Below, piece after piece: positions 1 to 6,217 of a stretch of DNA of 41,297 nt. Position 1 is the first letter of the stretch. The number at the start of each line of letters is the position of its first letter. This DNA is from a virus: the IMG/VR virus record IMGVR_UViG_3300025161_000014, positions 1-41,297 of that record. The stretch is one strand, 5' to 3'. The translations under genes and the position numbers were made by a program. A model generated the notes under the pieces. It was not told the DNA's origin and did no database searches. It worked only from the letters and a program-made list of their open reading frames with translations.

Positions 1-33
1 GAGCAGTTGCTCGAGGCCCTCAACGAAGCCTGA
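1..33 (+). pseudogene. 3' end of a second copy of the SAP-type head gene
   Basis: The first ten codons read EQLLEALNEA followed by TGA. They are base-for-base the 3' end of the leftward gene at 23152-23700, here on the plus strand. Only this tail is inside the window. Either a second full copy lies to the left, or the sequence edge simply falls in a repeat. It sits directly before a copied terminator. No function can be given beyond that of the parent gene. Confidence 0.6.
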
Positions 34-41
34 ACGTCAGC

Positions 42-77
42 AAAATAACCCCCACCCAACAGTGGGGGTTATTTTTC
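42..77 (+). terminator. Rho-independent terminator (copy)
   Basis: A GC-rich stem of AATAACCCCCAC paired with GTGGGGGTTATT, with a six-base loop, ends in a run of T. It follows the TGA of the partial gene at the left edge by about ten bases. It is the same hairpin as at 23109-23143. The A and T runs on both sides mean it can stop transcription in either direction. Confidence 0.8.
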
Positions 78-104
78 ACTGCGTTTTTACAAAACATTTG
101 TTAG

Positions 105-441
105 AGAAAAGAGGGGGTGTGGGGGAGCTATAATCCCCCGGTTTTTAAACCGGGGATACATGGACTCCCCCACGTGCTCCGAAGGAGCACATAGCATGGT
201 GGGCGGCGGATGTGTGGTAAAATGCCCCTGGGGACAGCGTTCCCTGTGCACCTTTGAAACTTGGAGTAGGGGGTTCCATCGGGTAGTCCGATGGGTAAAA
301 CTCCAAACGAACACCCGTGGCAGAGCCAGAAGCATTGCGCTCGCCTGCCGATACGGAGTCAAGGTCTTTCTGGGCCTGGACGGGGCCTTCGGGGGAGACC
401 CCGAGAAGCCCCGGACTTTAGTCCGGGGAGTCGTCACCCGA
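105..441 (+). mobile_element. IS200/IS605-type element without tnpB; structured RNA candidate
   Basis: This stretch has no convincing protein gene but is full of hairpins. The left side has CCCCGGTTT/AAACCGGGG and GTGCTCC/GGAGCAC. The middle has TTGGAGT...ACTCCAA enclosing CCATCGG...CCGATGG. The right side ends in CCCCGGACT-TT-AGTCCGGGG followed by AGTCGTCAC. That right end is nearly the same as the remnant at 29221-29248 and shares its hairpin with the right end of the TnpB element at 3589-4965. The two end hairpins with a protein-free middle fit a non-autonomous (PATE/MITE-like) element, possibly an orphan guide-type RNA of the omega/HEARO kind. The exact left boundary and the orientation are uncertain. 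It has no CTCGAG site, unlike the phage backbone. Confidence 0.65.
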
Positions 442-451
442 ACGACTGGAG

Positions 452-484
452 GTAGAACATTTGCTCTGAGACCAAATGTTCTAC
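452..484. promoter_or_regulatory. Perfect 12-bp palindrome before the AlpA-like gene
   Basis: GTAGAACATTTG and CAAATGTTCTAC are exact reverse complements with a nine-base spacer. No T run follows on either strand, so it is not an ordinary terminator. It lies 37 bases before the small DNA-binding gene at 521 and directly after the element end at 441. An operator for that protein is the simplest reading; this is inference. Confidence 0.5.
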
Positions 485-520
485 CCAAAGGGGTAAGCAA
501 TTCCACACCATGCGGGATGT

Positions 521-733
521 ATGGAAAACATCCCGTTGCTCGCAACCATTCCGGAGTTACACAGGCTGATCGGTAGAGAGCGGATCGGGCGCGATGCCCT
601 GTACCAGCTAGCCCGCAAGCATGGGGTACGGCTGGGTAAGCGAATGCTCATCCCCCGCCGCGTGGTGCTGGCCCTGCTCGAGGGCCGTCTACACGAGTTG
701 GAAACCCCCGCCGGGGCTGGCGGGGTTGAGTAG
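521..733 (+). CDS. AlpA/excisionase-like small DNA-binding protein
   Basis: A 70-residue protein with a helix-turn-helix of the excisionase/AlpA (MerR-like) kind: a segment 'IPELHRLIGRERIGRDALYQLARKHG' pattern of helix, turn and recognition helix at about residues 9-35, followed by 'GKRMLIPRRVVLALLEG', the typical beta-wing and closing helix. Proteins of this family bind direct or inverted repeats and act in excision or as small transcription factors. The start is the ATG at 521; the ribosome site is weak. A perfect palindrome at 452-484 just upstream is a likely binding site. No integrase is seen in the window, so a regulatory role is as likely as excision. It is the only plus-strand gene in the left 3.5 kb. 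Confidence 0.65.
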   Translation: MENIPLLATIPELHRLIGRERIGRDALYQLARKHGVRLGKRMLIPRRVVLALLEGRLHELETPAGAGGVE

Positions 734-812
734 GGGGGTGGCTATGCTCCCCGAGAACATTCTACAAGACAAGCTGGCTTTAGGTCAAGGGCGAAAGATG
801 GCCCGAGCTCCA

Positions 813-1025
813 CTATTTTAGGCGACGAGCCCGAGCCCGCTCAATCAGCTCGGGTACCTGAGCCGCTATAGCCAGATGCTCGAGCAGCTCGAGCGCATCT
901 TCCCCCGACGGCTCACGCCAGGAGAGGGCCTCGAGGTGTATTCGCATCACCTCGAGCATCCCCTCATAAGCTCGCACTTTGGCGGCCTGGCGCATACGGT
1001 GCCGCTTTACTGCTTCGTAAGACAT
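813..1025 (-). CDS. Small hypothetical protein
   Basis: A 70-residue protein, not recognised. The ATG at 1025 is preferred because GGGGAAGG stands seven bases upstream; an in-frame TTG at 1043 would add six residues. The protein is rich in Arg, Ala, Glu and Leu and looks wholly helical, with a basic N-terminal third (RHRMRQAAKVR) and a C-terminal RARARR cluster. It follows the gene ending at 1036 by ten bases and is the last gene of a leftward operon that starts at the promoter near 2215. A small nucleic-acid-binding role is possible but unproven. Confidence 0.6.
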   Translation of the reverse strand: MSYEAVKRHRMRQAAKVRAYEGMLEVMRIHLEALSWREPSGEDALELLEHLAIAAQVPELIERARARRLK

Positions 1026-1035
1026 CAGCCTTCCC

Positions 1036-1572
1036 CTACTCAATAAAGCCCGCGATACGATCCCGGTCGTAGTAGTCGGCCGCTGCTGGGGCCCACATGC
1101 CCCAGAAGCGGTCGAACTGGGCTTTTACTTCTGGGGGAGCATCCCCCAACTCGGCGTACCTCTGCGCGAGGGGTATACGGGTGCCGGCTAGCCCGGCCAA
1201 CTCGAGGATGGCCTCGAAAAGTTTGGCCCCTACGGAAGAGGCCAGTTCACCCGCCAAGCCGGCGGGGAGAAAAATCCGCGCGCAAACAACCAGGGTGGAT
1301 TGCTCATAGCGAACATCACCCCATTTTGAGACATCTGCGGCGGTAATCCCATACCGCTTCATTGCCTCGCCAATAGTAGCGGGCAGCACGTCATTACCCG
1401 CATCAACGATAGCGGCGCGCACAGCCGCCTCAACGCGCGAAGGCAGGGGGTCCTTTTTGAGGCCCAACACCAAAGCCTTCTTCGCTACATACTCGAGCAC
1501 GTAGGCTCGAGCCCGAGGGCCGTATTCCCCTGCTTTATCAAAAATCTGCTTTGCTTCGGCATGCAACAACAT
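1036..1572 (-). CDS. Hypothetical phage protein
   Basis: A 178-residue protein that I do not recognise. The start ATG at 1572 has a strong GGAGGAAGT ribosome site. It is mostly helical, has no signal peptide or membrane segment, and has several alanine-rich stretches (residues about 45-65 and 115-130). It ends with DYYDRDRIAGFIE. It is the middle gene of the leftward three-gene operon from the promoter at 2201-2229. Cytosolic; function unknown. Confidence 0.65.
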   Translation of the reverse strand: MLLHAEAKQIFDKAGEYGPRARAYVLEYVAKKALVLGLKKDPLPSRVEAAVRAAIVDAGNDVLPATIGEAMKRYGITAADVSKWGDVRYEQSTLVVCARIFLPAGLAGELASSVGAKLFEAILELAGLAGTRIPLAQRYAELGDAPPEVKAQFDRFWGMWAPAAADYYDRDRIAGFIE

Positions 1573-1630
1573 ACTTCCTCCTTCTTTTGCCTGCCTTTTA
1601 CCCCGGCAGGCAGGGGCAAGAAAGCTTGGG

Positions 1631-2179
1631 TCAAATCAAAACCACCCGCTCGGAAGCAACCGAACGAACGATTTTGGCCTTGCGCAGCACCGGCTCGCCG
1701 TCAGAACCGGTGCCCGCGATCTCACCGGCAACCTCGAAGACTTCGCGGTCGCCATTGAGGGCGATGAAAGATGGATCACGGGCAACGATGTAATAGCGCC
1801 CGCTTTCCTCAAACGCGGGATAGACGCTAACCCCCGCCTCGAGGCGGTTGTCTCGAAAGTTCTTGCTCCGGCCACCTTTAGGCAGACGGCCGTAGCGGAC
1901 GAAGCAAGGACGCCCCTCACGAGCGAGAATGTAACGACGGGCACTAGAAAAAATACCCAGCGCCTCTTCAACAACCTCAGGGGAGCAGCCGCTACTACGG
2001 ATGTGATCCTCTATCCCTTGGTCCATTAGTGCTTGTAGGGTGGACAAATCCAGGTCACCGAGATAGAAGTGAACCCCCCGGACACCAACAATAAAATCTA
2101 GCCCGTACTTTCGGTAGTGTATATTTAGAGCCCCATTCCAGCTTTTTTCAACCCTGACAAGCTCAACTTCTTTGTTCAT
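1631..2179 (-). CDS. Hypothetical phage protein, first gene of leftward operon
   Basis: A 182-residue protein with mixed alpha and beta pattern, not recognised. The N-terminal half contains alternating hydrophobic strands (LDFIVGVRGVHFYLGDLDLS) and the C-terminal half has strands ending in a valine-rich tail (SERVVLI). There is no signal peptide. The start ATG at 2179 follows a purine-rich GAGGAGGAGGA ribosome site, and a good sigma-70 type promoter stands at 2201-2229. It heads an operon with the genes ending at 1036 and 813. Confidence 0.65.
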   Translation of the reverse strand: MNKEVELVRVEKSWNGALNIHYRKYGLDFIVGVRGVHFYLGDLDLSTLQALMDQGIEDHIRSSGCSPEVVEEALGIFSSARRYILAREGRPCFVRYGRLPKGGRSKNFRDNRLEAGVSVYPAFEESGRYYIVARDPSFIALNGDREVFEVAGEIAGTGSDGEPVLRKAKIVRSVASERVVLI

Positions 2180-2200
2180 ATCCTCCTCCTCTATGAATAC

Positions 2201-2229
2201 AGATTAGCATAGATTGGCTAATGTGTCAA
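2201..2229 (-). promoter_or_regulatory. Promoter with overlapping inverted repeat
   Basis: On the minus strand TTGACA (2229-2224) is followed by a 17-base spacer and TAATCT (2206-2201), with TG one base before it as an extended -10. An inverted repeat ATTAGC/GCTAAT (2203-2208 and 2217-2222, 8-base spacer) overlaps both the -10 and the spacer, as an operator would. It reads into the gene starting at 2179. Confidence 0.65.
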
Positions 2230-2255
2230 GCCCCTAGCGTGGATTAGAAATTTTC

Positions 2256-2345
2256 CCCGTCATGTTTCCGACGGGATATGTTTTGTAAAACGTGTAAAAG
2301 TTTTTGAAATTGCCAAAAAGCCCCTTGATAAACCTGTAAACCGCA
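2256..2345. promoter_or_regulatory. Intergenic hairpin and TTTACA repeats
   Basis: The 225-base gap 2180-2404 has no gene. Beside the promoter it holds a hairpin CCCGTC/GACGGG (2256-2275) and, on the minus strand, three copies of TTTACA or TTTTACA between 2278 and 2340. ATGTTTTGTAAAA at 2278-2290 is repeated at 23088-23100 beside the capsid-operon terminator. The hairpin has only a weak T run, so its use as a terminator for the upstream leftward genes is uncertain. Confidence 0.35.
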
Positions 2346-2404
2346 TTTATTTGCCCTTTCAGCATCTCTCCCATTGCTGCGTCGCGATAATCCATTGTTG
2401 CCCC

Positions 2405-2800
2405 CTACGTTTCAAGCACCGAAAGCCACTTTTTGAGTTCATCCAGGCTTGTGACTACCGCAACCGGCACACCGGCCAACCTGTACCGCTCGTGCTCGAG
2501 CCGCTGGCCCTGACTGGTGCGTCCTCCCTGGGTACGCTTGCACTCAATGGCGATGCCGCGCCCGCCTTTGAGTGCGATAATGTCCGGCGTTCCTGGCTTG
2601 AGGCGGCCCCTCCGGTGTGCCTGGCGGGTCGCCCGGGCTACTTCTCCGGCGTCGGTGATCAGCACAATCCAGCCGTGAAGCTCGAGGTAGTCCCTGATGA
2701 GGGCCTGAATGTACGCCTCTTTCCGGTTGGCTACCACTCGCCTTTCAGGTGGCCTCTGGGCCCCCTGTACCCCTTTTTGCCCCTGGTCGCGTCGTGCCAT
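2405..2800 (-). CDS. VRR-NUC domain nuclease
   Basis: A 131-residue protein with the VRR-NUC (PD-(D/E)XK) fold of phage nucleases. After a basic N-terminal tail comes an opening helix with a conserved Glu (KEAYIQALIRDYLELHG), then GTPDIIAL with the catalytic Asp, then AIECKR with the E-x-K pair, then a Gln in the following helix. Length and motif order match stand-alone VRR-NUC proteins, which cut branched or Holliday-type DNA. It overlaps the end of the tail-chaperone extension (2731-2800), so the real start may be one of the later codons such as the Met/Val region near residue 20. The role is probably in phage DNA processing before packaging; that is inference. Confidence 0.85.
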   Translation of the reverse strand: MARRDQGQKGVQGAQRPPERRVVANRKEAYIQALIRDYLELHGWIVLITDAGEVARATRQAHRRGRLKPGTPDIIALKGGRGIAIECKRTQGGRTSQGQRLEHERYRLAGVPVAVVTSLDELKKWLSVLET

Positions 2801-3036
2801 GCGTTGCGCACCCCCACCGTCCGCTCGGCTTCCTGTTTGGCCTTTTCAGTGGCTACAAACTCGCGGTATTTTTCATCTACAAACTGCAAGTACCATTCGG
2901 CCACCGCCTCGGTCAGTGGCCCTGTGAATCCAAGGGCCTCGAGGGGGTCACGGTTGGCCCGCTGCGCTGCTGTTATCAGCAAAAAGGCCGTCGGGTTGTT
3001 GGTCAGGCTTTCCAGCGCTGCTTTCTCGTGTTCGAC
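2731..3036 (-). CDS. Tail assembly chaperone extension (gpT-like, by frameshift)
   Basis: This reading frame overlaps the 3' end of the 2948-3373 gene and is open through it, but has no ATG or ribosome site of its own; the first usable start would be a TTG at 2982. Entered from the preceding gene at 3037-3040 it continues smoothly as a helical region (residues AALESLTNNP, then TAFLLITAAQ) and ends with a basic tail. Overlapping tail chaperone genes joined by a programmed frameshift (lambda G and G-T) are a known tailed-phage pattern. The fused product would be about 112 + 101 residues. A true frameshift signal and a sequencing error give the same reading. Confidence 0.55.
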   Translation of the reverse strand, partial: VEHEKAALESLTNNPTAFLLITAAQRANRDPLEALGFTGPLTEAVAEWYLQFVDEKYREFVATEKAKQEAERTVGVRNAWHDATRGKKGYRGPRGHLKGEW

Positions 3037-3373
3037 GAAAGGATTGCACCTCGGCCTGATAGTGCCGGTAGAGCATAAAAAGTATGTCCTCGTCCTCCTG
3101 CGCCAACCGTGCGGGGTTTAGCACAGGCATCTGGCCCTTGGCGGCGTCGCCATCGTAGAAGCCTCTAGGGGCGCGTGTAATGGCCTGCTCGAGGGTAGCC
3201 ACAACGTGCAGTAGCACCCGCTCGCCCTCGGGCAGGTCGTCAAAACGCGCTCCATTGCAAAGCATGGCCTTGCGAACGCCTATCTGGATGTTGTCGGCTA
3301 CGGTCAGGTTGCGAAAATGCACCTCACCGGCCAGCTCGGGGTTTGGGTGTTGGATCGTGTAGGGTTTTAGCAT
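2948..3373 (-). CDS. Tail assembly chaperone-like protein (gpG-like)
   Basis: A 141-residue acidic and helical protein starting MLKPYTIQHP. The ATG at 3373 is chosen because CATAAT lies exactly six bases before it, the leaderless arrangement seen all over this window; the longer reading to 3403 has no such support. The N-terminal part (conserved-looking FRNLTVADNIQIG and FDDLPEGE) resembles the small tail assembly chaperones that coat the tape measure before tail assembly. The overlapping second frame at 2731-3036 strengthens this. The tape-measure gene expected next is not in the window. Confidence 0.5.
   Translation of the reverse strand: MLKPYTIQHPNPELAGEVHFRNLTVADNIQIGVRKAMLCNGARFDDLPEGERVLLHVVATLEQAITRAPRGFYDGDAAKGQMPVLNPARLAQEDEDILFMLYRHYQAEVQSFRRTRESSAGKPDQQPDGLFADNSSAAGQP
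3037..3043 (-). promoter_or_regulatory. Candidate +1 frameshift site TCC-TTT-C
   Basis: Frame 0 reads CAA TCC TTT CGT CGA. Skipping one base after TTT gives GTC GAA CAC GAG and enters the open downstream frame. TTT and TTC are read by the same Phe tRNA, so a one-base forward slip is chemically easy. No pseudoknot was worked out. Confidence 0.35.
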
Positions 3374-3462
3374 AGTCACATTATGCCCTGGTTTGCCCCT
3401 CAAGGCGCGGGGTGGTTGCTCTTAGACCGTGGTTTGACCCTGGATACTTGGCTCGCTCCACT

Positions 3463-3588
3463 TCAATGGTTTGACTTCTCGGCTTTCCCGAGTGTTTCAG
3501 AGGCTACTGCCTGGTCGCGGGTCAATCGCTTGACCGCTTCCAGGTCTTCTACTGACAGGGGTTTGTACTCATACGGATTTGTTATCAC
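3463..3588 (-). CDS. Small hypothetical protein next to TnpB element
   Basis: A 41-residue protein from a GTG at 3588 to TGA at 3463. The sequence (VITNPYEYKP, then LSVEDLEAVK) reads as a compact helical peptide. Its ribosome site AAAGGAG lies inside the left end of the TnpB element, five bases from the GTG. Before the insertion the gene would have sat directly behind the adenine methylase gene, whose last codons (GGAGGTGGAG) would have served as its ribosome site. Function unknown. Confidence 0.5.
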   Translation of the reverse strand: MITNPYEYKPLSVEDLEAVKRLTRDQAVASETLGKAEKSNH

Positions 3589-3669
3589 AGAACTCCTTTC
3601 GCGGATGCCCCGCATTTCAATGCGGGGAGGAAGCGGAAGCCGGGCAAAGCCCGGTGCAGGGTCGTTAAC

Positions 3670-3698
3670 TTGATTTGCGGTTTGATTTTTGGGATACT
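3670..3698 (+). promoter_or_regulatory. Promoter of tnpB 1
   Basis: TTGATT (3670-3675), 17-base spacer and GATACT (3693-3698) lie exactly six bases before the ATG at 3705. Transcription would start at or next to the start codon, giving a leaderless message. Confidence 0.6.
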
Positions 3699-3704
3699 AC
3701 TTTC

Positions 3705-4940
3705 ATGCACAGAGCAGAAACTATTGTGCTCAAGCTGCGCAACCCCGGAGCAGGCAAGCGGCGCTGGCTTGACCAGACCGCTGAACGCTTCCGCCAGGGG
3801 ACGCAGTTGGGGCTTGACTATGCTCTGAGCAACAAAACCTCGAACAGGGGGAAGATCCATGCCGCCACCTACCCAAACATTCGCACTCTGGGGTTGCCTT
3901 CTGACTACTGCCGCATGGCGGTCAACCAGGCTGTACAGCTTGCACGGAGCCATTTCGGGCTGCGCAAGAGCAAACGCAAGGTGGGCAAGCCCACAGTGGT
4001 TCGCAGCCAGGGCATAGGGCTGGGGGTCAACGCTTACAAGGTCGTTGGCACCACCCTGCGGCTGTCCACCGGGCGAAAGGGAGAATACCTCTGGCTTCCC
4101 CTCTGCGTCCCCACAAAGTGGCGGGAACGACTTCGGTGGGTCAAAGGAGATGCTCGGCTGTTCAGGAGGGGCAATGACTGGTTCGTGATGCTGCCCCTGC
4201 GCGTACCCCACACCCCTACCGTCCGTGACGGGCACGGTGAACCCACCGTGATTGGGGTAGACCTGGGTATCGTTCGGTTGGCCACAGCCAAGCACCCCAA
4301 TGGCCTTTTTGTCGCCAATGGTAAACCCATCCGCCACCGCCGGGAGCGCTTCGCTGCTCTGAGAGGCCGCTACCAGCGCCACCGCCGCACCGACCAGGTG
4401 CGGGCTCAAAAGGGCAAAGAGCGTCGCTGGATGACTGACCTGAACCACAAGGTCAGCCGTCAACTGCTCAACCTGGCCCTTCAGTACCCCAACCCGGTGC
4501 TGGCTTTCGAGCAACTCGACGGCATCCGGGATCGGGTGAGAGGGAGCAAACGTTTCAACCGCATGGTCTCCAGCTGGGCCTTCCGGCAACTGGTGGACTT
4601 CGTGCAGTACAAGGCCGAGAAAGCGGGTGTTCGGGTTGTGTTCGTAGACCCCCGCAAGACCAGCCGTACCTGCCCGAGGTGCGGCCATGCCACCCGGGCC
4701 AACCGACCCGAGCAGAGCCACTTCCGATGTGTGGCCTGCGGCTACCAGGGCAATGCAGACGTGGTAGCGAGTCTGAACATCGCTGGCGTAGCGGCTGGAC
4801 TGCTGCGTCAAGGGCCGTCTGACACGGCCCGTTTGGGGCAACCCAAACAGGCTGCTCCCGGCGGGGAGCGGCTGGATGGAGTGAAGGTAGGAGGGCAGCA
4901 ATGCTCGCATACAGACTCCAACCTCGAAAGTTCCGCTTAG
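3705..4940 (+). CDS. tnpB: TnpB RNA-guided endonuclease
   Basis: A 411-residue TnpB of normal length. All catalytic parts are present: RuvC-I in GVDLG (Asp about 186), RuvC-II in AFEQLDGIRDRV (Glu about 269), a zinc ribbon CPRCG...CVACG (Cys about 323, 326, 342, 345) and RuvC-III in GNADVVAS (Asp about 352). The N-terminal half carries the helical recognition region. The ATG at 3705 is preferred to the in-frame codon at 3675 because a leaderless promoter stands before it. Known TnpB proteins cut DNA next to a short target-adjacent motif under guidance of an RNA from the element's right end, and keep the element in place after transposon excision. It needs a Y1 transposase from elsewhere to move. 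Confidence 0.95.
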   Translation: MHRAETIVLKLRNPGAGKRRWLDQTAERFRQGTQLGLDYALSNKTSNRGKIHAATYPNIRTLGLPSDYCRMAVNQAVQLARSHFGLRKSKRKVGKPTVVRSQGIGLGVNAYKVVGTTLRLSTGRKGEYLWLPLCVPTKWRERLRWVKGDARLFRRGNDWFVMLPLRVPHTPTVRDGHGEPTVIGVDLGIVRLATAKHPNGLFVANGKPIRHRRERFAALRGRYQRHRRTDQVRAQKGKERRWMTDLNHKVSRQLLNLALQYPNPVLAFEQLDGIRDRVRGSKRFNRMVSSWAFRQLVDFVQYKAEKAGVRVVFVDPRKTSRTCPRCGHATRANRPEQSHFRCVACGYQGNADVVASLNIAGVAAGLLRQGPSDTARLGQPKQAAPGGERLDGVKVGGQQCSHTDSNLESSA

Positions 4941-4966
4941 GAACCCCCGGACTTCAGTCCGGGGAG
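4790..4966 (+). ncRNA. Candidate omega RNA (reRNA) of TnpB 1
   Basis: By family rule the guide RNA scaffold overlaps the tnpB 3' end and runs through the right-end hairpin. The sequence supports this with strong hairpins in the last tnpB codons (GGGCCGT/ACGGCCC near 4811-4831, TTTGGGG/CCCAAA near 4832-4848, GCTCCCGG/CGGGGAGC near 4853-4870) and the terminal CCGGACTTCAGTCCGG. The guide would be the roughly 16-20 bases after the end, in the 3' part of the methylase gene. No expression evidence. Confidence 0.5.
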
Positions 4967-4970
4967 GATG

Positions 4971-5606
4971 TCAGGCTCCACCTCCATCTTTTTTCATAAA
5001 TACCCTTTCTTCCAACAACTCGAGGCCCGTTTCGGTAGCCTCTGAGTAGAAGGCCATATCAAAAAAAGCCCCTTGCAGTTTGCGTTCTGCAATGAGGCTA
5101 AAGAGCCGGTCGCGGTTTTTGTCTCCCCATGCTATCAAGGCACTTGGGGCTCCCGATGACTGGCGCGGGATTGTACCGTCTGGACGCGCAAAATTGATGC
5201 GCCCTCGAGGGAATACGTAGGCGTGGGCAGTCGGGAAAATCACGCTCTGCCAAAGCTGAGTCTCCACCCTGGCGAAAATAAGCGCGATTCCACCATCGCC
5301 ACCGCTACGGTAGTGGTCAACGAGCTTTCTAACCCACACCTGGGTATGTGGCCCGTAAGGTGGGTTCAAAAAGATGTTGCCTTCCCACGGCTGGATCAGG
5401 CCGTTGTCCTTGACGGTGTAGTGCCGCTTAGCCGTGGGCCACGGCTGCGTCTCTGACGCGCATGGGTCAAGGTCAAAAAAATCAGGCCCCCCGAGTAAAT
5501 TGAGAAGCCATTTCGGGGTGATCCAGTCGTTTGTTTCGCCCTGGAAACCCCGTTCATGTCCAAAGCCGTCTTGCTTCACAGGCTCCCCCCCGCGTGTAGC
5601 ATACAT
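4971..5606 (-). CDS. Phage DNA N6-adenine methyltransferase (Dam type)
   Basis: A 211-residue enzyme of the phage Dam family (Pfam Dam/MT-A70-like phage group). It has the opening NDWITPKWLLNLLG, then FFDLDPCAS, then the catalytic NPPYG (residues about 92-96 with LNPPYGPH), then RGRINFARPDG near the C-terminal third, in the usual order. These enzymes methylate adenine in DNA and protect phage genomes from host restriction. The ATG at 5606 lacks a good ribosome site; a GTG at 5579 behind GGGGGGAG would shorten it by nine residues and is equally possible. Its 3' end touches the right end of TnpB element 1, and the TGA may come from the element. Confidence 0.9.
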   Translation of the reverse strand: MYATRGGEPVKQDGFGHERGFQGETNDWITPKWLLNLLGGPDFFDLDPCASETQPWPTAKRHYTVKDNGLIQPWEGNIFLNPPYGPHTQVWVRKLVDHYRSGGDGGIALIFARVETQLWQSVIFPTAHAYVFPRGRINFARPDGTIPRQSSGAPSALIAWGDKNRDRLFSLIAERKLQGAFFDMAFYSEATETGLELLEERVFMKKDGGGA

Positions 5607-5633
5607 GGCTAAAAAGGAAAAAGGAAATAGGTG

Positions 5634-5843
5634 CTACTCTTCGTAATACTCGGATGTTTTTCCGCTTACCGCTGTTATAAACCAAAAAACAAATAACGAT
5701 CCGATGAAAGTGCACCCAAACGTTATTGCCAAAGCAACTTCTTTGAACAGTATTGCAATGACCAAATTTATCAAACTCGTAACCAGGTTGATAAACCCAC
5801 CGACATAAACCAATAACTCCGGCGCTATTTGAACTCTTGTCAC
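5634..5843 (-). CDS. Small membrane protein
   Basis: A 69-residue protein with two hydrophobic segments (about residues 10-30 and 34-58) and a short charged tail GKTSEYYEE. The start is the GTG at 5843, six bases after TAGCAA, which fits the leaderless pattern although this box is weak. It would sit in the inner membrane. It stands between the methylase and a terminator, close to other membrane proteins at 5921-6815; a holin or antiholin is possible but not shown. Confidence 0.6.
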   Translation of the reverse strand: MTRVQIAPELLVYVGGFINLVTSLINLVIAILFKEVALAITFGCTFIGSLFVFWFITAVSGKTSEYYEE

Positions 5844-5871
5844 CAGGTTTTGCTACAATGTCAAGCCCTCC

Positions 5872-5906
5872 CCAAAAAAAGAGGGACTCGAGTAGCCCTC
5901 GAGCCC
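5872..5906 (-). terminator. Rho-independent terminator
   Basis: On the minus strand GGGGCTCGAG pairs with CTCGAGTCCC across five bases and is followed by TCTTTTTTT. It closes the leftward membrane/lipoprotein group (6815-5921). Confidence 0.7.
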
Positions 5907-5920
5907 CTTCGCCATCGCAT

Positions 5921-6217
5921 TTACCGCAATACCACCCCTGCCGATACCGTGCCCCTGGTTTGCAGTCTGTAGCGCCCTGGGGCATCACAGGAGACTGCCG
6001 AACGCGGCCCTGCGGCTAGGGTATCCCGAAACTGGCAGTTAGGCCCCTCTACAGCTTCTATAGGCCCGCTGCTGGCGGCTACAAACACCCCTCGAGCCTC
6101 CACACTGAACCCATGCGTCCAGGGGGCCTCTACCGGCTCCCGTTTGACGTTGGGGTCATTGAGCGCAGGAAAACACCCCGCCAATGCCAATACCGTCAGA
6201 AAAAGCACCGCTCTCAT
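5921..6217 (-). CDS. Lipoprotein, possible outer spanin
   Basis: A 98-residue protein with a lipoprotein signal: positively charged start, hydrophobic LFLTVLA and lipobox LAGC with Cys at about residue 15. The mature part of about 84 residues has two more Cys and beta-like pattern. A lipid-anchored protein in the host envelope is expected. Its ATG overlaps the end of the upstream gene (6214-6456) by four bases, and its ribosome site is GGGGGCGAGG. A short membrane/coil protein followed by an overlapping lipoprotein resembles i-spanin/o-spanin pairs; this is inference and the mature part is not proline-rich as classical Rz1 is. Confidence 0.65.
   Translation of the reverse strand: MRAVLFLTVLALAGCFPALNDPNVKREPVEAPWTHGFSVEARGVFVAASSGPIEAVEGPNCQFRDTLAAGPRSAVSCDAPGRYRLQTRGTVSAGVVLR

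Larger units (their letters stand above)
1..104. repeat. Inverted repeat arm, partner at 23081-23184
   Basis: Bases 1-104 are the exact reverse complement of 23081-23184. The identity covers the last ten codons of a head gene, its terminator and about 25 bases beyond, and stops sharply after TTAG. The other boundary coincides with the window edge, so the true length may be greater. Everything from 105 to 23080 lies between the two arms, so recombination between them would invert that segment. An assembly-graph repeat at a contig end would give the same picture. Confidence 0.9.
3589..4965 (+). mobile_element. IS200/IS605-family TnpB element 1 (no tnpA)
   Basis: The left end begins after TCAC with AGAACTCC and carries the hairpin GCCCCGCAT/ATGCGGGG followed by AGGAAGCGG. 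The right end has CCCCCGGACTTCAGTCCGGGGAGG. Between them is one intact tnpB gene and no Y1 transposase. The left end is closely similar to that of element 2 (12192-13482, reversed), so the two belong to one family. No CTCGAG site occurs in it although the phage backbone has about one per 230 bases, which marks it as a newcomer. The right boundary is uncertain by a few bases. Confidence 0.85.

Noticed and set aside
87-545. 152-residue minus-strand and 138-residue plus-strand ORFs in the left element
   Set aside because: Both run through the hairpins of the structured element, have odd composition and no ribosome site; the stretch looks like RNA or a mobile-element end.
3585-4910. 441-residue minus-strand ORF across TnpB element 1
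   Set aside because: Antisense shadow of tnpB: the plus strand has all RuvC and zinc motifs, while this frame has no domain and starts in element-end sequence.
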